Part shown: positions 7,260 to 12,441 of the stretch, piece after piece
Layout: each line of letters begins with the position of its first letter
How positions within the stretch are numbered: the stretch's first letter is position 1
NCBI GenBank assembly: GCA_016297675.1
Contig: JAEDGE010000056.1
Span: forward strand, 1-12,441
Reading direction: 5' to 3'
From: Oscillospiraceae bacterium
GTDB taxonomy: Bacteria; Bacillota; Clostridia; Oscillospirales; Ruminococcaceae
Length of the DNA stretch: 12,441 bases
Notes under the pieces: generated by a model
The model's database searches: none
What the model was told of the DNA's origin: nothing
Seen by the model: the letters and a program-made list of their open reading frames with translations, nothing else
Program-made: the position numbers and the translations under genes

Positions 7260-9866
7260 TCAGGAGGCAGAGCGTTGCATCATTCCTTTCACGAACTTGA
7301 CAATCTGTACCAACAGCATAGAGGTAATGCTGAGTACATAGATCCATGCGAACTGCAAGCCGGTCAGGTCTGCAACATTGAATAAACCACGCAGCGGCGG
7401 AATCAGCAGCACTGCATTGATGAGGAGCATACCAACAAAGAATGCCATCAAGCCAAATGGGTTATTGAGCATCTGTTTCCGGAAGAGAACCGGTTCATCG
7501 GACTTGCAGCTGAAACCATGCCACAGACGGGACATACAAAGTGTTGCAAATGCCATTGTCATACCGACGGTTTCACCGCCTTCACTCAGACCGAGCAGAT
7601 ATGCCAGCATGGTCATAAAGCCGATAATCAAGCCGGAGTAGCCAACAGAACCGAGGAATTTCTTTGTGAGGATGGATTCATTTGCCGGACGGGGTTTTCG
7701 CAGCATAACGCTGTCCTGATGCGGTTCAAGCCCCAGACCAATTGCCGGCAGGGAGTCGGTGAGCAGGTTGATAAAGAGAAGGTGAATGGCAGCAAACGGC
7801 TGACCCAGTCCAGCCAGAGCACAGGCAAGCACCACCAGAATGCCAGCAAGGTTGCCGGAGAGCAGGAACAAAATGGAACGTTTGATGTTGTCATAAATAT
7901 TTCTGCCGTTTTGAATGGCTTTCACAATGGTTGCAAAGTTGTCATCTGTCAGAACCATTGCTGCTGCATCTTTAGAAACTTCTGTCCCTGTGATGCCCAT
8001 TGCAACTCCGACATCCGCTTGTTTCAGAGCGGGTGCATCGTTGACACCATCGCCGGTCATGGAGACAATGCGGTTTTGCGCCTGCCATGCACGGACAATC
8101 CGAATTTTATGTTCTGGTGTGACTCTTGCATAAACCGATTTATCTTTGACGAAGTCTACAAGCTGTTCGTCTGTGTAGTTGTCCAGTACCGCCCCTTCCA
8201 CGGCTTCGCTTTCGTTTTCCAGAATGCCGATTTCCTTTGCAATGGCAGCCGCCGTGACAACATGGTCACCCGTAATCATAACCGGTTTGATACCAGCTTT
8301 TTTACAAGCGGCAACGGCATCCGCTGACTCGACACGAGGCGGATCCATCATAGCAATCAAGCCCATGTAATGCAGATTTGTTTCGTCTTCCAACGAGAGC
8401 GTATCGCCGTCAAACGGCTTGCAGGCAAAGCAAAGCAGCCGCAGACCTTGTTTGGAAAGAGTTTCCACTTGCTTTTGAATTTTTTGTTTCTGTTGGTCGG
8501 AAATCATCATCCGTTCGGTCAGGACATCGGCTGCCCCTTTCGTGAACATGATATTTCCCTTCGGTGTCTGGTTCAGGGTGGACATCAGTTTCCGGTCAGA
8601 GTCGAACGGAATTTCTGCCAAGCGAGGATATTGCTGCCGCAAATCGTCTTCCTGCATCCCGTTTTTCTGAGAAAAGCGAACGAGTGCGGTTTCAGTCGGG
8701 TCGCCGATTTCTGTGTCATCTTTGCAAGTGGCATCACTGCAAAGAACCGAAGCAATAATTAACCATTTTTCTGCTTCATTTTCGATGTTGACATCATTTT
8801 CTGCAATGCTGTGACCATTGGATACGATTTTCCGAACCGTCATTTTATTCTGGGTCAGGGTACCGGTTTTGTCGGAGCAGATAACAGAAACAGAGCCAAG
8901 TCCTTCCACGGCTTGTAGCTTTCGGATAATGGCATGTTCCTTTGCCATTTTTTGTGTACCAAAGGAAAGTACAATGGTGACAATGGAGCTGAGGGCTTCT
9001 GGAATTGCCGCAACTGCGAGGGCAATTGCAAACATCAATGCACCCATGATACTGTCAAAATTCAGTACATCTACCCGCAGCAGTTCCAGTCCGAAGACAA
9101 TCGCACAGATGATCAGAATGGCAATAGAAAGTCGCTTTCCAAATTGGTCGAGTGTACGCTGCAAGGGTGTTTTTCGCTCTGAAGCATTCTGCATCAGAGC
9201 AGCGATTTTACCAACTTCTGTTTCCATGCCGACACTGGTGACCAGACAGACGCCTCTGCCGTAGGTGACAAATCCGCCGGAGTAAACCATGTTTTTCCGG
9301 TCGCCGAGTGGAACTTCCTGGTCAATACAGTCGGCTTCTTTTTCTACATTCAGGCTTTCGCCAGTCAGGGCACTTTCATTGGTTTGCAGGGAAGCAGATT
9401 CCAGTACACGGGCATCTGCCGGCACCTGATCGCCAGCTTCCAACAGGATGACATCACCGACGACCAGTTCCTCTGCTGGTAAGAGAACCGTGGTGCCGTC
9501 ACGCAGTACCTTTGCATGGGGTGCAGACAAAGATTTCAGATTGTCCAGTGATTTTTCTGCTTTGATGGTCTGTACTGTGCCAAGAATGGCATTCATCGTG
9601 ATGACGAACAGAATGACAATGGTGCTTTCGAGTTCGCCGGTGATTGCTGAAACAATGGCGGCGATGATCAGGATGATGACAAGGAAATCTTTGAACTGTT
9701 CCAGAAAAACCAGCCAGATAGGCTTTTTCTTTTTCTCAGCGAGTTTGTTTTTTCCGTAGCGTTCCTGATTTTGTTTTGCCTGTTGGCTGGTCAAGCCCTC
9801 TCGGTTGGAGGTATATGCTGCATACAGGTCTTCGGGGGATTGTTGATAAGGTGGTTTGGTTGTCAT
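7260..9866 (-). CDS. P-type cation ATPase, Ca/Mn type (likely Mn2+ exporter)
   Basis: An 868-residue P2-type ATPase that pumps divalent cation out across the membrane with ATP. The actuator loop TGES is at 168-171. M4 has AAIPEAL (Glu290 equals SERCA Glu309). The phosphorylated Asp332 is in SDKTGTLT, the nucleotide-binding KGAAD starts near 443, ITGDH near 531, and the hinge TGDGVND is at 604-610. M6 INLLTDSLPAIGLG carries Asn700 and Asp704, and three further C-terminal membrane spans follow. In M5 the position of SERCA Glu771 is Gly675, so only the site II ligands remain, as in single-site PMR1/SPCA pumps. The ATG at 9864-9866 has AAAGGAAG upstream; a longer open frame to 9947 is rejected because it runs into the riboswitch terminator. 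A Mn2+ riboswitch leader precedes the gene, as for L. lactis YoaB and pneumococcal MgtA, so Mn2+ efflux is the best guess; Ca2+ remains possible. No terminator is visible after the stop. Confidence 0.95.
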   Translation of the reverse strand: MTTKPPYQQSPEDLYAAYTSNREGLTSQQAKQNQERYGKNKLAEKKKKPIWLVFLEQFKDFLVIILIIAAIVSAITGELESTIVILFVITMNAILGTVQTIKAEKSLDNLKSLSAPHAKVLRDGTTVLLPAEELVVGDVILLEAGDQVPADARVLESASLQTNESALTGESLNVEKEADCIDQEVPLGDRKNMVYSGGFVTYGRGVCLVTSVGMETEVGKIAALMQNASERKTPLQRTLDQFGKRLSIAILIICAIVFGLELLRVDVLNFDSIMGALMFAIALAVAAIPEALSSIVTIVLSFGTQKMAKEHAIIRKLQAVEGLGSVSVICSDKTGTLTQNKMTVRKIVSNGHSIAENDVNIENEAEKWLIIASVLCSDATCKDDTEIGDPTETALVRFSQKNGMQEDDLRQQYPRLAEIPFDSDRKLMSTLNQTPKGNIMFTKGAADVLTERMMISDQQKQKIQKQVETLSKQGLRLLCFACKPFDGDTLSLEDETNLHYMGLIAMMDPPRVESADAVAACKKAGIKPVMITGDHVVTAAAIAKEIGILENESEAVEGAVLDNYTDEQLVDFVKDKSVYARVTPEHKIRIVRAWQAQNRIVSMTGDGVNDAPALKQADVGVAMGITGTEVSKDAAAMVLTDDNFATIVKAIQNGRNIYDNIKRSILFLLSGNLAGILVVLACALAGLGQPFAAIHLLFINLLTDSLPAIGLGLEPHQDSVMLRKPRPANESILTKKFLGSVGYSGLIIGFMTMLAYLLGLSEGGETVGMTMAFATLCMSRLWHGFSCKSDEPVLFRKQMLNNPFGLMAFFVGMLLINAVLLIPPLRGLFNVADLTGLQFAWIYVLSITSMLLVQIVKFVKGMMQRSAS

Positions 9867-9896
9867 GGGAAACTTCCTTTCTCTTTTTTTGGCAGC

Positions 9897-9964
9897 AAAA
9901 AAGGCAAGACCATTACTGAAAAAACTGCCTTTTTGTCTGCAATTCATTCAGTAAAAGTCTTGCC
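9897..9964 (-). terminator. Expression-platform terminator of the Mn2+ riboswitch
   Basis: On the minus strand GGCAAGAC(TT)TTACTGAA (9947-9964) pairs with TTCAGTAA(TG)GTCTTGCC (9903-9920): 16 pairs with a two-base internal mismatch. TTTTTT (9897-9902) follows. The 5' arm includes the 3' strand of the aptamer P1 helix (9951-9957), so aptamer folding and termination compete. Confidence 0.92.
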
Positions 9965-10088
9965 ATTTTCCACTATTTCCATACACAGATGGCATAGCTT
10001 CAAACTTATGAAGCGGACTGCTAAAACGAGCAGTCGTATTGACGCCGCATAAACAAGAATCAAATTCTTGTCAGCTACTCCCTTTTAC
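9951..10088 (-). promoter_or_regulatory. yybP-ykoY (Mn2+) riboswitch
   Basis: The minus-strand leader begins GTAAAAGGGAGTAGCTG and ends ATGGCAAGACTTTTAC, the signature 5' and 3' segments of yybP-ykoY aptamers (compare GGGGAGUAGC and GCAAGACCUUU of the L. lactis yoaB aptamer). P1 is a perfect GTAAAAG/CTTTTAC helix (10082-10088 with 9951-9957). A hairpin CAAGAA-TTTGA-TTCTTG follows the GGAGTAGC segment, and internal GC-rich stems (GACTGCT...AGCAGTC) lie between. The predicted start point (about 10089) sits right at P1. Mn2+ binding should stabilise P1 and block the overlapping terminator, switching the ATPase on. Confidence 0.92.
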
Positions 10089-10095
10089 GATTTTT

Positions 10096-10124
10096 ATTAT
10101 AGCGGATAAATTCGCATTTGTCAA
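10096..10124 (-). promoter_or_regulatory. Consensus sigma-A promoter of the riboswitch-ATPase unit
   Basis: TTGACA (10119-10124) and TATAAT (10096-10101) are spaced by exactly 17 nt on the minus strand. The start point should fall near 10089, giving a transcript that begins at the riboswitch P1 helix. Confidence 0.92.
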
Positions 10125-10140
10125 TAGAAAATGCGGAATT
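10109..10140. repeat. Inverted repeat spanning the -35 region of the ATPase promoter
   Basis: On the plus strand AATTCGCATTT (10109-10119) is the reverse complement of AAATGC(G)GAATT (10129-10140) apart from one extra G, with a 9-nt centre. The -35 hexamer (10119-10124) lies inside it. It is not followed by a T-run on the minus strand, so it does not look like a strong terminator for the gene ending at 10164. It could be an operator dyad or chance. Confidence 0.5.
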
Positions 10141-10163
10141 TTGTAAGGATTTTTTTGATGGAA

Positions 10164-10715
10164 TTAGGTCTCAGAAGCGTTTGAATTTCCTTCTTCTGGT
10201 ATTGGCTCTTCTGGAACTGGCTCTGTCAGATTGGTGTCATCATAACTGCTGTCATTGCTGCTATTATCGTTATAGTCGTTGTAATCATTATAATCGTTGT
10301 AATCATTGTAATTATTATTATAATCGTTGCTATAATCGTTATAGTTGTTATTATAATCATTGCTGTTGTCGTTATAGATGATTTCTTCTTCTGTCATGAC
10401 TTCTGTTTCCACAACAGTTTCTTTTGTAGTTGTCTTGGTTGTAGTAGAGCGGGCACGTTTTTTGTCGGTTGTTTTTCGAGTATTTTTGGTTGTCACTGTT
10501 GTTTCTATTGTAGTGGTTTCTTCTGTAGATGCGGTGGTAACGACAGAGAGAAGGTTTTCATTTGCATGATTAGAACGATTTTCTTTTTTAACCGGACAGA
10601 GCATCAAGAACACCAGCAGCAGCCCAGTCAGCAGAACGAGACAGCCACAGAACAGCATCGTGATGCGGGTTCTGCTGGAAAGATTGTGAAAAAATTTTCT
10701 TGTTGATGATTTCAT
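10164..10715 (-). CDS. Small single-pass surface protein, Thr-rich stalk and Asn-Asp-Tyr repeats
   Basis: No family recognised. From the ATG at 10713-10715, which has GGAGG 7 nt upstream, the product is 183 residues. A short basic N-terminus (MKSSTRKFF, SSRTR) precedes one hydrophobic span (about 18-42), ending in Pro-Val-Lys-Lys. That suggests an N-in membrane anchor with the rest outside. Residues 60-108 are a Thr-rich, basic stalk (TTTIETTV, STTTKTTTKET). Residues 114-152 are a low-complexity Asn/Asp/Tyr tract (NDY and NNNY units), followed by an acidic Pro/Glu tail (EPVPEEPIPEEG). There is no LPXTG sorting motif and no lipobox. Starts upstream of 10715 are rejected because they run into the promoter at 10759-10787. 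The gene has its own strong promoter and no clear terminator before the next unit. A cell-surface or glycosylated role is only inferred from composition. Confidence 0.82.
   Translation of the reverse strand: MKSSTRKFFHNLSSRTRITMLFCGCLVLLTGLLLVFLMLCPVKKENRSNHANENLLSVVTTASTEETTTIETTVTTKNTRKTTDKKRARSTTTKTTTKETVVETEVMTEEEIIYNDNSNDYNNNYNDYSNDYNNNYNDYNDYNDYNDYNDNSSNDSSYDDTNLTEPVPEEPIPEEGNSNASET
10263..10373 (-). repeat. Asn-Asp-Tyr coding repeat tract
   Basis: Within the surface-protein gene, codons for Asn, Asp and Tyr recur in three-residue units (NDYNDYNDYNDY), earlier mixed with NNNY and NDYS units. Synonymous third bases alternate (AAT/AAC, GAT/GAC, TAT/TAC), giving an approximate 18-nt period in part of the tract rather than a perfect 9-nt microsatellite. 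That pattern suggests selection on the amino acids or old duplications. Confidence 0.85.
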
Positions 10716-10758
10716 AAAAAAGCCTCCATAGGAATCGTTACTGTCGAATTTTACTATT

Positions 10759-10787
10759 ATTTTAGTACTTTTTTGAAAGCCTGTCAA
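10759..10787 (-). promoter_or_regulatory. Sigma-A promoter of the NDY-repeat protein gene
   Basis: TTGACA (10782-10787) and TAAAAT (10759-10764) lie 17 nt apart on the minus strand, about 44 nt upstream of the ATG at 10715. The short leader contains the GGAGG site and no visible terminator or riboswitch. Confidence 0.85.
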
Positions 10788-10876
10788 TTAAACCATAGAA
10801 AAAAAGCGTTTTTTACAACTTTCCTTTCTGTTTCTCTTTTATTTTCGTTTATTTTTACAAATTTCAAAGAAAAGAC

Positions 10877-10905
10877 TTGCTTTTCCGGTTGCATCATGAT
10901 ATACT
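10877..10905 (+). promoter_or_regulatory. Probable promoter of tRNA-Ser
   Basis: TTGCTT (10877-10882) and TATACT (10900-10905) are 17 nt apart on the plus strand. Transcription would start near 10912, leaving about 86 nt of leader before the tRNA. The leader holds an 8-bp hairpin (GTATGATG...CATCATGC, about 10957-10981), possibly relevant to 5' processing. The rest of the interval 10788-10876 is AT-rich with no recognisable signal. Confidence 0.65.
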
Positions 10906-10997
10906 GTAAAAGTAGTATGCATTTTTTTCATTTGATTATGTTCTGAAAATCAACAGTATGATGGAATATGATCATCATGCTAACGAAAATAAAAAAT

Positions 10998-11086
10998 GGA
11001 GACGTATCGAAGTGGTCGTAACGAGCTTGACTCGAAATCAGGTTGTCCGCAAGGGCACGTGGGTTCGAATCCCACCGTCTCCGCCA
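10998..11086 (+). tRNA. tRNA-Ser (anticodon CGA)
   Basis: An 89-nt class II tRNA with encoded CCA. The acceptor stem GGAGACG pairs with CGTCTCC, and the discriminator G is followed by CCA. The anticodon arm is CTTGA-CTCGAAA-TCAGG, giving anticodon CGA, which reads UCG. The long variable arm TGTCC-GCAA-GGGCA is typical of tRNA-Ser. The T arm is GTGGG-TTCGAAT-CCCAC. Confidence 0.97.
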
Positions 11087-11096
11087 AAAGAAAAAC

Positions 11097-11133
11097 CGCC
11101 CATGGTATTTTTATAAGACCATGGGCGATTTTT
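11097..11133. terminator. Bidirectional terminator between tRNA-Ser and the DUF2752-like gene
   Basis: CGCCCATGGT (11097-11106) pairs perfectly with ACCATGGGCG (11118-11127) around an 11-nt loop. On the plus strand it is followed by ATTTTTAT, ending the tRNA transcript. On the minus strand it is followed by GTTTTTCTTTT, ending the convergent gene whose stop is at 11138. Confidence 0.93.
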
Positions 11134-11137
11134 ATAT

Positions 11138-11560
11138 TTATCCTTGCCGATAGGATGGTAGCATCCATTCCATACCGGGCAGATTACGGAGAATACCGAA
11201 CAAAAGCAGAAAAATGATGGCAAGAATCAGCAGCACTTTTTCAACTGTACCGTTTTTGGCAAGCCAGTGCGGATGCCAGATTTGGCGAATCAGAAATAGA
11301 ATGCCTCCTAACGGCAATAGGATTGCCAATGCGAAATTCTCTTTTGCTGCACCAATTATATCCAGATGAAACAGACGAATGCAAAAATGGGAAACACCAC
11401 AGCCCGGACAGGCAAAACCAGTGATGGTTTGAAATGGGCAGGGGATGCGGAAAGATGTAAACTGTGTGAGCAGATAATAACTGATTCCAAGTGATAGTAG
11501 GATGATAATGCCTACTATTTTCTTTTGGTACTGTTTCAAAAGTTGTATAATACGCTGCAA
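11138..11560 (-). CDS. DUF2752-like integral membrane protein
   Basis: The segment IPCPF...TGFACPGCGVSH (residues about 39-58) matches the cysteine motif of the DUF2752 family, small membrane proteins of unknown function. The protein has hydrophobic spans near 14-34, 77-93 and 107-126. The frame stays open to a GTG at 11596, but that lies inside the terminator hairpin at 11580-11615. The only good ribosome binding site (AAAGGAG at 11571-11577) points to the TTG at 11558-11560, giving 140 residues; this start is inferred. The motif usually reads CPGCG followed by T-R; here it is V-S-H. It lies just downstream of the zinc-ribbon/DUF4234-like gene in the same direction, with a terminator between. 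No separate promoter was found, so expression may depend on readthrough. It ends at the bidirectional terminator. Confidence 0.85.
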   Translation of the reverse strand: MQRIIQLLKQYQKKIVGIIILLSLGISYYLLTQFTSFRIPCPFQTITGFACPGCGVSHFCIRLFHLDIIGAAKENFALAILLPLGGILFLIRQIWHPHWLAKNGTVEKVLLILAIIFLLLFGILRNLPGMEWMLPSYRQG

Positions 11561-11579
11561 AGTCTGGATGCTCCTTTCT

Positions 11580-11615
11580 AAAAAACGGAACTGCACACAG
11601 GTACAGTTCCGTTTT
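11580..11615 (-). terminator. Rho-independent terminator after the zinc-ribbon membrane protein gene
   Basis: A perfect 12-bp inverted repeat, AAAACGGAACTG (11582-11593) with CAGTTCCGTTTT (11604-11615), surrounds a 10-nt loop. On the minus strand it ends in a run of six T (11580-11585) and starts about 19 nt after the stop at 11634. The symmetry means it could also act on the plus strand. Confidence 0.9.
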
Positions 11616-11633
11616 CTTGCTTAGAAAAATAAA

Positions 11634-12116
11634 TTAACCAACTAAATCATTGATTTCATTTTGCATCAGTGCATAGGACACGATAGATAAACCGAAAATA
11701 CCAAGCAATATCCAAATTAGTCCGCTGTTGCTAGATGGGATGCCACGCGATTGCTTTTCATGGTCAATACGATCTCCCTGTTTGTATAGCCAGTACCAAC
11801 TATAAATGCCACAGGTAATAAGAGAAAACAAAATTACCATACCGCCGGAAGTATCTGTTGGATTATTTGTGATCTTTTTGGTATCTTCTGTCAAAGTATA
11901 CATCCAATAAATTGCGTAGATGCCACAAGTAATGATCGAGAAAACAATACATAATGCAATATTCTTTTTCTCAACATTACCGTTAAGGTTGTTACATGGC
12001 GGCGGTGTTTGAAGCATTGCATCTGGTGTAACAGCGGTACCGGGATTTGCTGTACCACAGTGTGGACAGAATGAAGCGTTATCCGAATAATTGGAACCGC
12101 AGCTTGGACAATTCAT
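11634..12116 (-). CDS. Zinc-ribbon DUF4234-like membrane protein
   Basis: A 160-residue protein of unknown role. The N-terminus is a four-cysteine zinc ribbon (Cys3, Cys6, Cys17, Cys20 in CPSCG...FCPHCG). A flexible, Pro-rich segment of about 30 residues leads to three hydrophobic spans (about 53-73, 93-111 and 133-151). The first two are an internal repeat, FSIITCGIYAIYWMY and FSLITCGIYSWYWLY, a pattern I associate with DUF4234 domains. The start at the ATG 12114-12116 is chosen because AAGG lies 8 nt upstream; an in-frame GTG at 12125 overlaps that site. It has its own promoter and terminator. A membrane function with a cytosolic metal-binding head is inferred only from layout. Confidence 0.9.
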   Translation of the reverse strand: MNCPSCGSNYSDNASFCPHCGTANPGTAVTPDAMLQTPPPCNNLNGNVEKKNIALCIVFSIITCGIYAIYWMYTLTEDTKKITNNPTDTSGGMVILFSLITCGIYSWYWLYKQGDRIDHEKQSRGIPSSNSGLIWILLGIFGLSIVSYALMQNEINDLVG

Positions 12117-12164
12117 AATAATCACCTTATATCATAGGATTTGGCCAAAATGGTCATTTGCTCC

Positions 12165-12193
12165 ATTCTATCACATGCTTTTCTTCTTGTCAA
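12165..12193 (-). promoter_or_regulatory. Sigma-A promoter of the zinc-ribbon membrane protein gene
   Basis: TTGACA (12188-12193) and TAGAAT (12165-12170) lie 17 nt apart on the minus strand. The 5' leader contains a near-perfect palindrome centred on TTTGGCCAAA (about 12139-12151), which could be a small hairpin or operator. The rest of the divergent interval to 12280 is AT-rich; a promoter for the plus-strand gene at 12281 could not be assigned with confidence. Confidence 0.85.
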
Positions 12194-12280
12194 GGCGAAA
12201 AAGATAAAAATAGAGATTTGCATAAAAAATAAAGGTGAATTTTGTAAAAAATAAATTGGAAAGAATACGGGAGAAACAAG

Positions 12281-12441
12281 ATGATTAAAAAACTTCTGAC
12301 AGTATTTCTTCTATGTTTATTTATAAATACATCCGTTTTCGCAAATACACTCGGAAACAAAATTCCTCAAGAGGAATATCCTGATTCGGATATGGTTCTG
12401 CCAAATCGTGATGAGCTGATAATAGAAGGCAGCGTTTCAAA
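12281..12441 (+). CDS. Secreted or exported protein, N-terminal part only
   Basis: The ATG at 12281 is preceded by GGGAGAAACAAG (RBS) and opens a frame that runs uninterrupted to the right edge (53 codons). The start MIKKLLTVFLLCLFINTSVFA is a clear Sec signal peptide: basic n-region, hydrophobic core, and a probable cleavage site VFA-NT after residue 21. The mature part seen (NKIPQEEYPDSDMVLPNRDE, then LIIEGSVS) is acidic and hydrophilic and matches no family I recognise. It is divergent from the zinc-ribbon gene. Confidence 0.75.
   Translation, partial: MIKKLLTVFLLCLFINTSVFANTLGNKIPQEEYPDSDMVLPNRDELIIEGSVS

Noticed and set aside
7518..8327. 269-codon plus-strand frame inside the ATPase gene
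   Set aside because: Antisense shadow of a strongly conserved coding region; cysteine/phenylalanine-rich with no family features and no RBS or promoter.
9867..9947. Extension of the ATPase by 27 codons upstream
   Set aside because: The extra codons translate the riboswitch terminator. The ATG at 9866 has an RBS and the N-terminus MTTKPPY fits P2 ATPases.
10263..10373. Possible CRISPR-like or non-coding tandem repeat array
   Set aside because: There are no unique spacers or conserved 24-37-nt repeats. The periodicity is codon-based and lies within a well-supported coding region.
10996..11217. Open frame on the plus strand across the tRNA region (ending ...GSNPTVSAKR...)
   Set aside because: This is the usual spurious translation of a tRNA T arm and 3' end. 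The tRNA-Ser and terminator explain the sequence, and there is no RBS of its own.

Overview
The window reads as chromosomal DNA of a low-to-moderate GC Gram-positive anaerobe, most likely a Clostridia/Ruminococcus-like Bacillota. The basis is a T-box-controlled trp operon, a yybP-ykoY riboswitch, strong AGGAGG ribosome binding sites and near-perfect sigma-A promoters (TTGACA, 17 bp, TATAAT-like). The exact genus cannot be fixed from the sequence. Almost all genes lie on the minus strand.

Left end (1-334): the start of a gene resembling the SF0329 family of uncharacterised proteins, cut by the window edge, and a probable trp operon terminator. Positions 335-7226 hold a complete tryptophan operon, transcribed right to left as trpE, trpGD, trpC, trpF, trpB, trpA. 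Cistrons overlap or nearly abut. The glutamine amidotransferase (TrpG) and anthranilate phosphoribosyltransferase (TrpD) are fused in one 544-residue protein. Together the six genes encode the full route from chorismate to tryptophan. A consensus promoter drives a roughly 300-nt T-box leader with a UGG specifier and a UGGC acceptor-binding bulge, both matching tRNA-Trp, followed by a strong terminator.

Positions 7260-10124 hold a P-type ATPase of the Ca/Mn type, preceded by a yybP-ykoY (Mn2+) riboswitch. The 3' P1 strand of the aptamer is immediately followed by, and shares bases with, the 5' arm of a long intrinsic terminator, so the switch should be ON when Mn2+ is bound. The natural reading is a Mn2+ (possibly Ca2+) efflux pump induced by excess Mn2+.

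The right part (10164-12441) holds several items. There is a small single-pass surface protein with a Thr-rich stalk and an Asn-Asp-Tyr repeat tract, then a plus-strand tRNA-Ser(CGA) with its own promoter and a shared bidirectional terminator. Next come a DUF2752-like membrane protein and a zinc-ribbon/DUF4234-like membrane protein. The last gene, on the plus strand, encodes a secreted protein cut by the window edge.

I saw no mobile element, CRISPR array, phage gene or rRNA. Most of the window is recognisable. The least explained parts are the NDY-repeat protein, the dyad over the riboswitch promoter, the lack of a visible terminator between the ATPase and the trp promoter, and the two small membrane proteins. 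I found no convincing evidence of a wholly new system.
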